Positions 1 through 10,620 of a stretch of DNA of 64,000 nt are shown here, one piece after another. This DNA comes from Spinacia oleracea (lineage: Eukaryota > Streptophyta > Magnoliopsida > Caryophyllales > Amaranthaceae). The notes under the pieces were generated by a model, which was not told the origin of the DNA, searched no databases, and saw only the letters and a program-made list of their open reading frames with translations. Numbering within the stretch: position 1 is the first letter of the stretch; each line of letters begins with the position of its first letter. The position numbers were made by a program, and so were the translations under genes. The DNA lies in assembly GCF_020520425.1 (NCBI RefSeq), contig NC_079490.1:5270001-5334000 (forward strand), in the 5' to 3' direction.

Positions 1-1192
1 TTTACTTCTATCTTGTTGGAATCTTTATTCGGTTAATGGTGGCCTAAATGCTACTCCTTGATTTAAATTTTAAATTAACTAGCAGAACACCAAGTTTGTA
101 ATGCTTACCACCAAGAAGAACCAAAAGAACAAGCCGGTTATAAGCTTTATCTTCAGAATTGTTTCGGACACAAACATAATGGTTTTCTTGTTGGATGCAC
201 CCTAGTTTACACTCCTTGCATTCTGATGGCACTAATCAAATTGAAAAACAAACTGAAACATAATCAGAAATTCCAATTTTGCAGCAGATTATAAAAAATT
301 AAAAACATTCAGATGATTTATATCTAATTATCTGAAAAAGTATGAATCATTTACGCTTACCTTGGCAACCATAAGGAAGATAAGGATTCCCTGAAGTCCC
401 ATAATTACAGTAACAATCATATCCATCTGCAGAACCCTGACAATCTATGTTCGGGTCATCACCCGGGTTTGTTATGTTTCCGGGTGTCCATTCCAGTACA
501 GTCGGAACTACTGCAACCTCAAACAGACTCGGATCAACAGCTTTACTGATAATGGGTGAACTCATGTTTACCAGCATTGCATTTGTGCAATTACCACCAA
601 AGTTGAAAATGTTTACGCGATAAAACTCAATTGAAGAAGGAAGATCAAATCTGCAACACCCGCGACCAATGCAGTCATCTGTTATCATATGACTGTTATT
701 ACAAACTGATGTACACCCACCTAAGATGTTATTGTTTCTGTCCAACACAAGGGCGCTACTCCCACAACCGCCAACAAAAACAGAATTGTCTGATGAAAAC
801 GAGTAAGGAGTTCCACTGAGATCGATACTGCTTATGTTTGCATCTCGAGTGTTGCAGATCCTCTGCAATGGAGTATTTACTGTAATAGTGTTTTGATCTA
901 AATGGAACTTTGTATGAATGTTTATCTGTTCAATCTCGAGGTTATACTTGTTCAGGAAAAGTCTTGGATGTGACAAAGAGGTGTTGCAGGTAACCGCGTA
1001 TGGTAGGGTGTGGTAGCAATTGCTTCCTACTCCAAATGGGTATGGAATGGTGACATTTCCACAGATGTCCTGACAACCAGGTTTTGAAATGGGAGGATCT
1101 GAGGTTGGTTGAAATGAAGATGCCGAGGTTAACAGTGGGTGAATCCATGTACATAGAGCTATAGTGATGAACTGAAACAAGTAGCTAAACAT
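1..1192 (-). CDS. Wall-associated receptor kinase-like gene, 5' part (exons 1 and 2; kinase exon outside window)
   Basis: Exon 1 is 361-1192 and exon 2 is 109-231; the rest is intron. Exon 1 starts at an ATG (MFSYLFQF...) with a signal peptide, followed by a cysteine-rich GUB_WAK_bind domain with the signature [15 protein letters not shown] at about residue 40. That domain is the extracellular pectin-binding type seen in WAK and WAK-like receptors. The exon ends with a cysteine-rich YCNYGTSGNPYLPYGCQ segment. The donor CAAG|GTAAGC joins in phase 1 to exon 2, which holds the remaining EGF-like cysteines (ECKECKLGC) and the start of a membrane helix (LVLLVLLG). Exon 2 ends in phase 1 at GTAAGC. 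The transmembrane remainder and kinase must lie left of position 1. The layout and phases match the complete neighbour at 3461-6005, so the two are tandem duplicates. Plasma-membrane cell-wall sensing is the family role; the ligand is unknown. Confidence 0.88.
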
Positions 1193-1647
1193 GGTTTAGC
1201 AGATTCTTTTGAGCATAAAATTGACAGCATATAAAAAAAATTGAAGAAGTTACAGAACAGAAAAACTGCATATGCATGATAATATACAGTGGAAAAGTCA
1301 ACTAAAGACAGCTTACCAAAATCATTGTATAGTTTGCAATTTGCATATAATAATAACAAGATGCAGAGAATCCATGTGTCAGAAAAAGGTCAGTGTCAAT
1401 ATCTTTATAGAATTATAGGATATTGACATATTGTATTGCTTTTAATAATACAAATTGCAAACAGTTGGGTGGATTATCTTTGGAGGACCATAGATTTTGA
1501 AAGTAACAAAATACCTTGAGGCCAAAACAAAGTGTTTCTTCTGTTCGGATATAGTTGTCACGTAAATAATTTTTAAGTACAGTACTCCTCAAATAAATGA
1601 GTTATTATAAGTAGATTACGATCGAGTTTCCAAACATACATGATATA
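1193..1647. other. Upstream region of the first WAK-like gene
   Basis: This is AT-rich non-coding DNA upstream of a minus-strand gene, so it should hold its promoter and 5' leader. I could not place a convincing TATA box or transcription start. No repeat was recognised. Confidence 0.5.
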
Positions 1648-2065
1648 GGGGGTGTTTGGTTATGAGGTGTTTGGTTATGAGGTGTTTGGTTATGAGGTGT
1701 TTGGAAAAAAGTGAGCTTTTGAGGTGAATTAGAAGTTTAACCACTTCAAAAGGCCAATGACAGTGGTTAGAGTAGGTTTGGAAGAGAGTTTTGGTTTGAA
1801 AACTAATTTTGAAAAAGCTCAATACAAGAGCTTTTTGCATTAGAGGTTTGAAGAAGTAGGTGTAAAATGATAATCTTGTCCTAATATTTTCAAAATTACA
1901 ACCCTTACCAACCTACATCATTTTATGCCAATACCCTTAATGGTCATTTTACACATTAGCAACTAACATCTAAATTACCAAACACTTTACACAAGCAGCT
2001 AATTCAACCAACTAACCAAAACTAATACAAACAGCTAACTTAACAACTAATTGCCAAACAAGGCC
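1648..2065. mobile_element. hAT-type MITE, 418 bp
   Basis: The left end reads GGGGGTGTTTGG. The right end, read as reverse complement, is GGCCTTGTTTGGCAATTAG, so the two ends form an imperfect terminal inverted repeat built around TGTTTGG. The flanks are ATGATATA (1640-1647) and ATCATATA (2066-2073), an 8-bp target duplication with one mismatch, which is the hAT length. There is no coding capacity. The left terminus carries a 15-bp tandem repeat (GGTGTTTGGTTATGA) starting at 1651, 1666, 1681 and partly 1696, so the inverted-repeat end itself has been amplified. Confidence 0.75.
1651..1704. repeat. 15-bp tandem repeat at the MITE terminus
   Basis: About 3.6 perfect copies of GGTGTTTGGTTATGA lie inside the left terminal inverted repeat of the hAT-type MITE. 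Confidence 0.9.
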
Positions 2066-2617
2066 ATCATATAACGTTGTTCCGTCAAATAAAAAATCAA
2101 AATAAGATAATCCTATTTCAGTGGGTTGGTGAAAAACGGAAAGAGTGTTCTTAATTTATAACATAGTATGAAAAATTAGGACAATGTGACGATATCTGTC
2201 AAAGTTTGAAACTCCCTTCTCCATTCTCTTTCACACTAGATCCACGGCCTCCCATCATTCCCATGTGATCAAGTACTTAACAGTACATATTTGACCTTAA
2301 AAAACATTGACCATGTGACAATTTGTGTCATCAGTTCCACATACTCCGGATCAATGTAACCTTGGCTTTCCATGTCTGTATCATTTCTTGAACAATGACA
2401 GAGATGAGCAGTCTAAAATGTCAGAAACTTGGCAAACCAGTTGTCCAAGAATATGATGATTGATGACTTCTAATTCTAAAATACATATTAGAAATCATGT
2501 AAGCAATTTCAGGGTTAATTGTCAGATGGTTTTTACAGCAGATCAAGCAAGCACATGATCCCACAGTATGCATAAACTCATACTTGTATGGTTTCATTGG
2601 ATTGTACAAGAAATCTA
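2066..2617. other. Intergenic DNA between two MITEs
   Basis: AT-rich sequence with no reading frame similar to a protein family I know. No structured repeat or RNA gene was recognised. Confidence 0.5.
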
Positions 2618-3046
2618 CTCCTTCCATTTCTTTTTGATGTATCCATTTGGAATCTGGTGTGGTTTTTAAGAAAATTGGAATATTGGTTTGTATGGGTATA
2701 AGTGTAATGATTGGGTGTAAGAGAAATGATTGGGTGTAAGAGATTATAATAAATAAAGGAGTGAGAAAATAATAAAGAAATAATGTAAGAGAGATGAGTG
2801 ATAATGATGGGTGATAAAGGAGGTGAGAGAGTGGGTATATGGGGAAGGGAAAAGAATTAAATATTATGGGTGGGGAAAATTAGGTGGAAATATGGGTAGA
2901 ATCTTTAGGTATTTTGGTAATTAGATAGAAATGTAAGGGTACTTAAGGATAAAATGTATGTCCAAAAATAGAATAGATTCTAAATGGATACAACAATATG
3001 AAATGCTTAAAATGGAAACGGATACAACAAAAAGAAACGGAGGGAG
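2618..3046. mobile_element. Stowaway-type MITE, 429 bp
   Basis: The left terminus CTCCTTCCATTTCTTTTTG pairs with the right terminus, whose reverse complement is CTCCCTCCGTTTCTTTTTG. The element sits between TA dinucleotides (2616-2617 and 3047-3048). The CTCCCTCCGT terminus with TA duplication is the hallmark of plant Stowaway elements, which are moved by Tc1/mariner transposases. The interior is non-coding and rich in GTAAGAG-like short repeats. Confidence 0.85.
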
Positions 3047-3460
3047 TAGTATATACTGTAAAATGAGATATGCTGAGACCGACCAAGTACATATCTCTGC
3101 TATAACTAACGCGAGAGAAGTAGATAACTTGTTTCACAGAAACATTAGAACGTAGTTAAAGTTGAGAAAAGAAGAGTGCGGAAAATAAATGTACATGAAG
3201 CAGCCACTAACAGCAAGAATTGTTCTTGCTCAAAAAATACTAATAATAAGAAGAAAATAATCTAGAACTCAGAAGCTGTAATATGTCAGACAGAGAAGTT
3301 CAGAAACATGCCTTAACCTGACCTTTTTACACGCATCTGCTGCTCAGAAAACCGGAATGTAATATCTGTGATTTTGTTTCCTTGAGTTGGTTGAAGACCT
3401 TATATATGAAGAATTAAGAATTTATGTCTGAAATATTAACAAAAGAATTCCCTCGATGAG
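3047..3460. other. 3' flank of the complete WAK-like gene
   Basis: Non-coding DNA downstream of the minus-strand receptor kinase gene. It must contain the 3' untranslated region and polyadenylation site, but no single signal stands out. Confidence 0.45.
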
Positions 3461-6005
3461 CTAACGAGGAGAGCTCATCTCAATAATCAGATCCTTCTCA
3501 AAATTTAACTGGCGAGATATATTCTGATCTTCAAAGGGCTGAAAACTTGGGTGTCTGGATTCACTTAACAAGACATGTTCCCCTTCGTTGTGTTGATCAG
3601 ACCGAGAGTCCTTTACCTTCCTCATTAACCCTTCTAACTCCCTTGCAACATCCTTCATGGATGGCCGATCTTCTCCTTTTACACTTAGACATTTCTCTAC
3701 AAGTTCTGCAATAGTAACAAGCTGTTCCTGAGATGCTTCCTTCAAGAGTTGAGGCTCAAGAATATCAAAGAACTGATTGTTTTTTACTGAACTAATGAAA
3801 TGCATAGCTAAGTTTCTATCTTCAAGTCCCGTCTCCCATGAAATCGGTTTTCTCTTTGTTAATAGTTCAACAAGAACGACTCCAAAACTGTACACATCAC
3901 TCTTCTCAGACAGATGACTTGTCAGAAAGTATTCAGGATCAAGATACCCGAAAGTTCCTTGAACTAGGGTTGTAACTTGGGTTTGATCAATGGAAACTAG
4001 TCTCGAAACTCCAAAATCTGCTATTTTTGCAGTGAAATTACTATCCAAGAGAATGTTGGATGACTTAATATCTCTATGGATTATAGGCATTGAAGCTGCA
4101 GAGTGCAGATAAGCAATTGCATTAGCAGACTCTGTTGAAATTCTCAGACAGTTACCCCAAGAGAGCCAACGTGCACCATCGTTGTGTATGTGTTCGAAAA
4201 GATTTCCATTGGAGACGAATTCATAAACCAATAAGGGCACTTCAGTTTCCAAGCAACATCCTAAGAGTTTCACCACATTTCGGTGCTTAATCTGGGTTAA
4301 AATGATTACCTCGTTGATGAATTGCTCAACTTGACTCTGGTCACTAACCATGGATTTTTTAATTGCAACTACTTGGTTATCGGGTAAAATTCCCTTATAG
4401 ACCGTACCAAAACCACCTCGTCCTAGAATGTTATGCTTGCTGTAATTGTTGGTGGCTTCCCTCAGCTCATGAGTAGTAAATATTTTCATTGATTCGTTGT
4501 AGCCTTGATTCAAAGATAGCTGTTGTTTCAACAAAAAACCTCCATTTTGCTGAAAGAACTTCTCCTTCATCTTGATATGCCTCCTTTTCTTAATACAAAG
4601 GTATATACAGCTTATGTTTCCAGTACACAGCATCAAGCCAACTATAGAACCTGCATGATTCAAGCATTTTTTACAGTCCATTACGCAGTTGTACAAGCTC
4701 AACATATAGGTGTTACGTCACATATGGATTATAAGTTATGTAATCAGTCAAAACCGCTTCTGATTTCAGAAAAAACATGAGACAGCATATGGTACTATGT
4801 TTTCTTATTTTATGTTCTCAGTTGTAAACTCCATTCGTTTCAGTTCATGGCGTTGTTTTAATGCCAAAAAATAAAAGGGGAAAAAAAAACAGAGGTATTC
4901 TTTTTATAATGCTTACCAACAAGAACAAGCAAAATGATCAGCCGTGTTTTAGGACCATGGTTGCTGCGGATACAACGATACTGGCTTCCTTCTTTGAAGC
5001 ACCCTTGTTTGCATCCCTTGCATTCTCTTGGGACTAAATTTGAAGAAAAACAGACTAAATTACGATCATGCAATTCTAATAAAAAAGAATAAATTTCAAA
5101 AGATTGACATCAAAACCTTGGGATAATTTATGCCTACCTTGACATCCAGAAGGAAGATAAGGATTCCCATAATACCCATAATTGCAGTAACAAACATAAT
5201 TCTCTGGAGGACTTGCAACAGGATAGCAATTCCTGTTGAGTTTATCAGAATCCGCTGTTATGTTATTGGACGCCCATTCCAGAACAGTCGGGACTACTGC
5301 AAACTCTGACAGACTTGGATTGACCACCTCGTTTTCAATCACGGTCCTATTAATCAACATAGTGTTGGTGCAATCATTGACACCTTCACCATAACTGGAA
5401 ATGTTTACACGGTAGAATTCCAGTGAAGTTTTAAGATCAATACTGCAACACCCACGACCAGTACATTTGTTCGTTACCATATGAACCTTATCACAAGCTG
5501 TTGCACACCCTCCTAAGATTGTATCACTTCTATCCAACAACAGTGTGCTACTCCCACAACCCCCCACAATAAGGGAATTGAAATCCCCTGAGAATAAGTA
5601 AGGGGTCCCACTAAGGTCGATGCTGCTGTTTATGTTCACATCTTGGGTGTTGTTGTTGCAGGTTTTCTGCAACTGGGTTTTCACTACTATGGTGTGTGGA
5701 TACAGAGCAACACTGTCTTGTCTATTTAGAGTTATATGTGCTACTTCAAGATCAAATTTACTCAGAAAAAGCTTTGGAGGGAGCAAAGAGGTATTACAAG
5801 TAACCGCGTAGGGTGGGGTGTGGTAGCAATTGTTCCCAATTCCAAATGGGTACGGAATGCTCACGTTCCCGCAGATATCTTGACAACCAGGTTTTGCAAT
5901 GGGAGGATCAGCCGTCGTCGGTGGTGTAGATGCCGCCGTTGGAAATGGGTGTACCCATAAAAACAGAGCTACTAAGATGATCTGGAACAAGTAGTTGTAA
6001 AACAT
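3461..6005 (-). CDS. Wall-associated receptor kinase-like protein, complete, 3 exons, about 724 aa
   Basis: Exons are 5138-6005, 4917-5033 and 3461-4650, both introns in phase 1 with GT/AG borders. The start is the ATG of MFYNYLFQ, matching the tandem neighbour; an in-frame GTG 24 bases upstream is not needed. Order: signal peptide; GUB_WAK_bind domain ([15 protein letters not shown]); partial EGF-like cysteines across the exon 1/2 junction; membrane helix split between exons 2 and 3; then a Ser/Thr kinase. Kinase motifs seen are the glycine loop [11 protein letters not shown] (near residue 405), the VAIKK lysine, HRDIKSSN (RD type), ADFG, and FGYLDPEYF in the activation segment. All catalytic residues are present, so it should be active. 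The protein should sit in the plasma membrane with the cysteine-rich part in the wall. No complete calcium-binding EGF module is visible, which favours WAK-like (WAKL) over classical WAK. Confidence 0.92.
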
Positions 6006-6212
6006 TGTTTTCAAAACTTTTTGAGCCACCTAACTCAAACTTATCCCTGCAGCATTTCCTTGCTCTAACCCATAAAGATTTGAAAACAGTGGGAAAGTCA
6101 ACGAAAGACAACTTACTGAAAATAATTGCCACTAGCTTTTAATAAGAACAACTCAAAGGAGGTTTCCTTGTTTTGGGAGAATCAAAGAAAATTTTTAATT
6201 TATAAAATACTA
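6006..6212. promoter_or_regulatory. Probable promoter and leader of the complete WAK-like gene
   Basis: This stretch lies directly upstream of the minus-strand start codon at 6005 and ends at a MITE. No clear TATA box was identified, so the assignment rests on position only. Confidence 0.35.
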
Positions 6213-6409
6213 CTCCATCCGTCCCAAGGGTTTTGATTCCTTTATTTTTTTAATTAAATAATAAAAAATTTGGGTTCTTAATTAATTAAATGAGGGGAGC
6301 AGAGTGAAAGGGTGAACTCAATGTTTGAGTATTTTATTAGGACACATTTTTTTTGTGGAATATACGAAGAAAATATTCCAAACGTAAAGAATAAAAGGGA
6401 CATAGGAAG
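6213..6409. mobile_element. Stowaway-type MITE, 197 bp
   Basis: Left end CTCCATCCGTCCCAAGGG and right end (reverse complement) CTTCCTATGTCCCTTTTATTC form imperfect inverted repeats flanked by TA (6211-6212 and 6410-6411). It is non-coding and lies about 200 bases upstream of the WAK-like start codon, where it could contribute regulatory sequence. Confidence 0.78.
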
Positions 6410-7977
6410 TATCTTCTTGCCTAACCGTTCACTCTGCTAATCTTTTCACATTCCACACACTCACAATAGATATATAAGTACATCCGTCTTACTCCCGGAT
6501 GGACCTAGCTCTAGGTGCACGTGATACCATACCCGGGTATAAGGTGGACTTTGTACAAGATCCAAATCCATGTAGTTAAGGGGTTACTTAACATGATACA
6601 TGATGTAGGAAACTATTTTTGACAAAGCAGAGAAACATAAGAAAACCTTAGTATTTTCTTAACCTTGATCAGATGACTAAGCTGATAGCTTACTTGTACT
6701 CAACCTCACAGATCCATCCAGGGTGGCCTTGCCACAGCTCATCTGCTCTTCGGTTTTGTGTATCATGCATTTTCCTCATTCAACTCTGAAGCTGAGACCA
6801 AAAGCTTCTGCATTTTTCGAACCTGCTATAAAGAAATAGATGACCTCGGTTATTACCATTGAATTAGGACAATGATCGTTGTATCAATATAAAAACTTCC
6901 TTCCCTAATAACAACAGGCTTACAACCCCCACCTTCCATATAAAGAAAAAGAATGCTAACCAACAGACCTGTGACAAGAGTACAAAATAAAACTTCCAAC
7001 TTGCTCTGAAATGACACATTAACCTTAGCTAGCTGATACAAGTATTAATAAGATTGAGTTTTTCCCCCTGAAGTCTCTGTATAACCTGAAACAGTAAGAA
7101 GTATTCACTTATTCAGTGATACTAAATCTAACAGTTGAATTTTAATCTCCAGCTTCAAGTGTTTTCGCCTAGCATGATCAAGAAATGGGCCGGGAAGTTA
7201 CTATCAAGAGCAGGTAGTACCACAAAACACTAAAACAGCCATACATAAATATTTGGTTAATGTGCAGTAACATGAAGAGCAAGAAATTACCAACTTCAAA
7301 CTCTAATAATCATTGATTGTCAAAATTAGTATATAGATAAAAAGTCAAACCGATGCCATTATTGAGAAACGGAGAAAATACAAGTTTAAACAATAACTAA
7401 GGAGACGGGGGAAATTCCTAATCACATTGACCTCAAGTCTAAGCTGTGGGTCTTGTGGCATTAAGCCTCTCGCTGATTGCATTCCATTTTAATGAAGCCA
7501 AAGTTTATCGGAAAAACTGACGCAACTCCCTGCAATTTTAAAGGTCACTATCACTATCTTGGCATTGGACCAGCTCAATCGCATTTTTGAAATCTGAGAA
7601 GAGATGTATTGTCACAGCCACAGACTCCCTCTTTGGTACCACATTATTACAACTTTTGTTGCCTTGTCTGATATTTTCTGTATAATCTTATTCGTCTTGG
7701 CATCTATTTGACATTGTTAGAGCAGATTAGCTGAATAAACTCGCATGACAACATTCACTTCACTTGAGTCTTTACACTTCAAATCAGCAAGCAATGATTT
7801 ACCAGCAGGCTGGTTATCATAATTCACCTGATATTCCAACAGCAGGAAGTTCTAGCGAATCCGACACTTGCAGGTTTTGAAGCCTTGTTATTATATTGAT
7901 TGGCATCATTCTCCTAGGATGAATAAAGTCGGGCCTATCTTCTGTCTCTACCAGACTGCATCAACCAAACTACTCTA
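6410..7977. other. Intergenic DNA, possibly with decayed gene remnants
   Basis: No intact gene is visible. On the minus strand near 6735-6822 there is an exon-like piece, preceded by a good acceptor (TTTCTTTATAGCAG), that reads VRKMQKLLVSASELNEENA before a stop. It could be a relic of the 3' part of the WNK-like gene next door or of another gene; I cannot tell. The rest is AT-rich with no recognisable repeat. Confidence 0.4.
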
Positions 7978-8710
7978 CCCAGGAAAAATTAATGTAACAG
8001 ATTCATCATCCATACGCACAGTTAATATTGCTGCATCTCCAGCTAACAACTCAAACTCCTTTGCCATCTCTTCCTTAACTGACTTAGTTGTATCAGTTTC
8101 AGGAAGACAAAACTCAATCTTTTTTGCATGAACCCCAACGTCACAATCCATAAATCGCCAGTACCAAGTCATTACCCTTCGACAACTTCCCCTTTAACCT
8201 GAATATTTTGTCTCACTGACAAAATACTTCAGACAGAACCAGCCGGTGAACTAGCCATCAGATCATGGGTACTAAGAAACGACAAACCCACAGATTCTGA
8301 TCTCAGAACGGGAGAACTAGATGATGAAGGCTATATCAAGAATCACTCAGATCAAGGAACAGGGCTTGAAAGAGATCAATTGCTGACAATATCTATGACA
8401 CGGTCACACAGGACCCAAACTCTTCTCAATAAACTACTTCACCATTGGGTCAGTCAATTTTCCAAGGGCAGTAAGCTTTTTTCCAAAGCTAGACCTGAGT
8501 TAGTGCACTCACAACATGAGAATTTCCGAAGGACCATCTGAAGCAAGCAGATCCCAAAATCTCAGGCGACATAAATGCAGGTGTACCTGCAGTATGAGCT
8601 GCAGCCTGTAGTGCATTGTTAAAGCATTGTTTCAAGTAAACTTCAATTTTTACCTTGCCCAGGTTTCAAAAGATGTTATCACACTTGAGATATCTGTGAC
8701 AAAAATAGGA
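7978..8710 (-). pseudogene. WNK-type protein kinase relic
   Basis: Three minus-strand pieces occur in the order of a WNK (with-no-lysine) kinase. Near 8645-8698 is HRYLKCDNIF, the WNK catalytic loop HRDLKCDNIF with the catalytic Asp changed to Tyr. It is followed by a stop and VKIE, then GTPAFMSPEI near 8560-8590 (activation segment, WNK consensus GTPEFMAPE). Near 8410-8450 is DPMVK-stop-FIEKSLGPV (consensus DPxVKxFIEKCL), then LSAIDLFQALFL in a shifted frame. At 7978-8172 is IEFCLPETDTTKSVKEEMAK with MDDESVTLIFPG, resembling the OSR1_C domain that follows plant WNK kinases. The DLG region, glycine loop and N-terminal lobe are not found, and frames shift between pieces. Plant WNKs regulate ion transport and flowering time; this copy cannot encode an active enzyme. 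Confidence 0.75.
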
Positions 8711-8888
8711 AGGCTAGATGGTGCAACAAGGAATCACAGACAAGGACTATATACAGATTAAATAAAGCAAGCCATCTCTGACAATAAGGCTGACATAGAA
8801 TTTTACTTAGATACCTGTAGCAGAATTCTTGTTTATCATATCTCCAAAATCTAATCAAGGTTGCAAACTTGCAATTATCTTATTCAAG

Positions 8889-10620
8889 TCACTTGATGAA
8901 CTTCCCAAGAAGGTCCTTGTCCGAGTCACTTAAATTATCAGAAGAAATTAGGCCAACAAGTAACGGAAAAGTTTCAGCATCACCCTTCAAAACCCTTGCT
9001 AACCATAAGCTCACAGTAGTACAATGCATTTGACAAGTCTTTAATGAGAAAATATCCTCTGACGATCATATTATAAGTAACAACAACATTAGGGGAGCAA
9101 CCGTCTTCCATTATCCTCAATAATTGAATCGCTTCCCTCATGAACCCTTTAATCATTGTAGTGAATATTACAAGGTTAGGTTGCAGACCCTTCAATACAA
9201 GATCAGAGAAAAAATCTGATGCATCTTCAAGTCTCTGAGTCTCACACAAACTGTCTATTAGAATACTATAGATGACAATAGTAGGCTTAACACCATTATC
9301 CTCAATATTTTCGAGTAATGCCACAGCTTCAACAAGTCGTGCACTTTTGCATAGTCCATCAAGCAATGAAACATACGTGAAAACATTTGGAGAAATTCCA
9401 TGAACTCGCATTTCTCTGAACAACTCATGTGCAAGTTTAAATCTACTGGCTTTGCATAGTCCATCAATAAGAGTGGTAAAGGTAATAGCATTAGGAGTCT
9501 CTCTGAAATATTCCTCGAAAATTGTCAGGGTCTGGTCAGTGTTTCTAGTCTTGCACTATCCATTATCACAGTACTGAAACTCACAATATTAGGCTCGCAA
9601 CAATTTTGGGCCATGATATCAATTAGTGTTTCTGCATCTTCCATCTGACCACGCGAACAATAACCGTCAAGTAAAGCGTTGTAAGTAATGATGTTTGAAA
9701 CATGTCCTCTCTTTCAGTCATATGTTGTAGAATGGCTACTGCTTGATCAACACCCCATCTTTACATAACATGTCAACCAGCATGTTGTAGGTCTGAACAG
9801 TAGGTGCTATACTGTTGTGTATCATCTCATCAAATACAACCTTAGCTTGTTCCGGGAGGCAGAATTGTAGAGGCCTCAAACCAAGGAAGTATAATTGACA
9901 ACATTGGGTAGAATGCCCTCGGTTTTCATAGCGGAGAACATGTCTAGAGCGTGTTTTAAGAACCTTTCCTTTACAAAGACTATCAATTATAGTGTTGTGC
10001 TGCATTTTAGTGAGCAATATCAGAGGCCGGCATTATCACCTTTGACCATAGCAGAAAAGGTAAAAACAGTAGGTTGGAAACCAAGCTTGACAATTTGATC
10101 CAACAAATTTGCAGCTTCCCAGTAGCTTATCATTATGGATAAAGCCATTGATAAGGGTGTTGAAGATAACAGAATCAGGGAAATCGCCAAGCTTAAGCCT
10201 TTTACCAAGAAGGGAGAAGCCGAAATCAATCCGTCCCCGATAGCAGTAACAATTGCCAAGAATACCAATAGAAATAACGGTAGAATGAGGATGAAGCTGT
10301 TTCAATTTGAGAATGGCAATGAAGAGCTGATTGAAAACAATGACAGGAACGTGGGGACGCAAATAAGTCAATTCATGGAAGAGGGAAAGGGATAATTTGA
10401 AACCGGAAAACCCTAATTTTCATTGTTCATTAACAGATTGAAGAAACGATTTACGATTATCAAGATTATGAACAATATGTACAAAATCAGAAAACCCTAA
10501 TTTGCATTGTTCATTAACAGATTGAAGAAACAATTGACGATCATCAAAATTATGAACTGTAGTACAAAATTGAGTAATATCCGGGATGAAATCGAAAATG
10601 AAGAAGAGAAATCAGTGGGG
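8889..10620 (-). pseudogene. Restorer-of-fertility-like P-class PPR pseudogene
   Basis: Minus-strand reading frames show successive 35-residue pentatricopeptide repeats, for example SPNVFTYVSLLDGLCKSARL and KPTIVIYSILIDSLCETQRL at 8980-9423, and APTVQTYNMLVDMLCKDGV near 9736-9850. The N-terminal part is typical of the RFL clade: FNQLFIAILKLK (near 10335) and RGRIDFGFSLLGKRLKLG. The C-terminal end LISSDNLSDSDKDLLGKFIK finishes at a stop at 8889-8891. Frame changes fall near 8980, 9450-9730, 10020 and 10170, and a stop lies in the N-terminal region, so no full protein can be made. RFL proteins bind mitochondrial RNA and suppress cytoplasmic male sterility; they form fast-evolving families with many dead copies. 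No start codon could be fixed. Confidence 0.85.
10406..10573. repeat. 84-bp tandem duplication in the PPR pseudogene
   Basis: Two adjacent units of about 84 bp (10406-10489 and 10490-10573) share most bases, including CATTGTTCATTAACAGATTG. Because 84 is 28 codons, the duplication preserves frame. On the minus strand each unit encodes a segment ending FLQSVNEQ followed by KLGFS, a conserved part of RFL N-termini. Confidence 0.8.

Noticed and set aside
6006-6029. A longer N-terminus for the complete WAK-like protein starting at GTG
   Set aside because: The codon at 6027-6029 is GTG. Nuclear genes start at ATG, and MFYNYLFQ at 6005 matches the tandem neighbour and begins the signal peptide.
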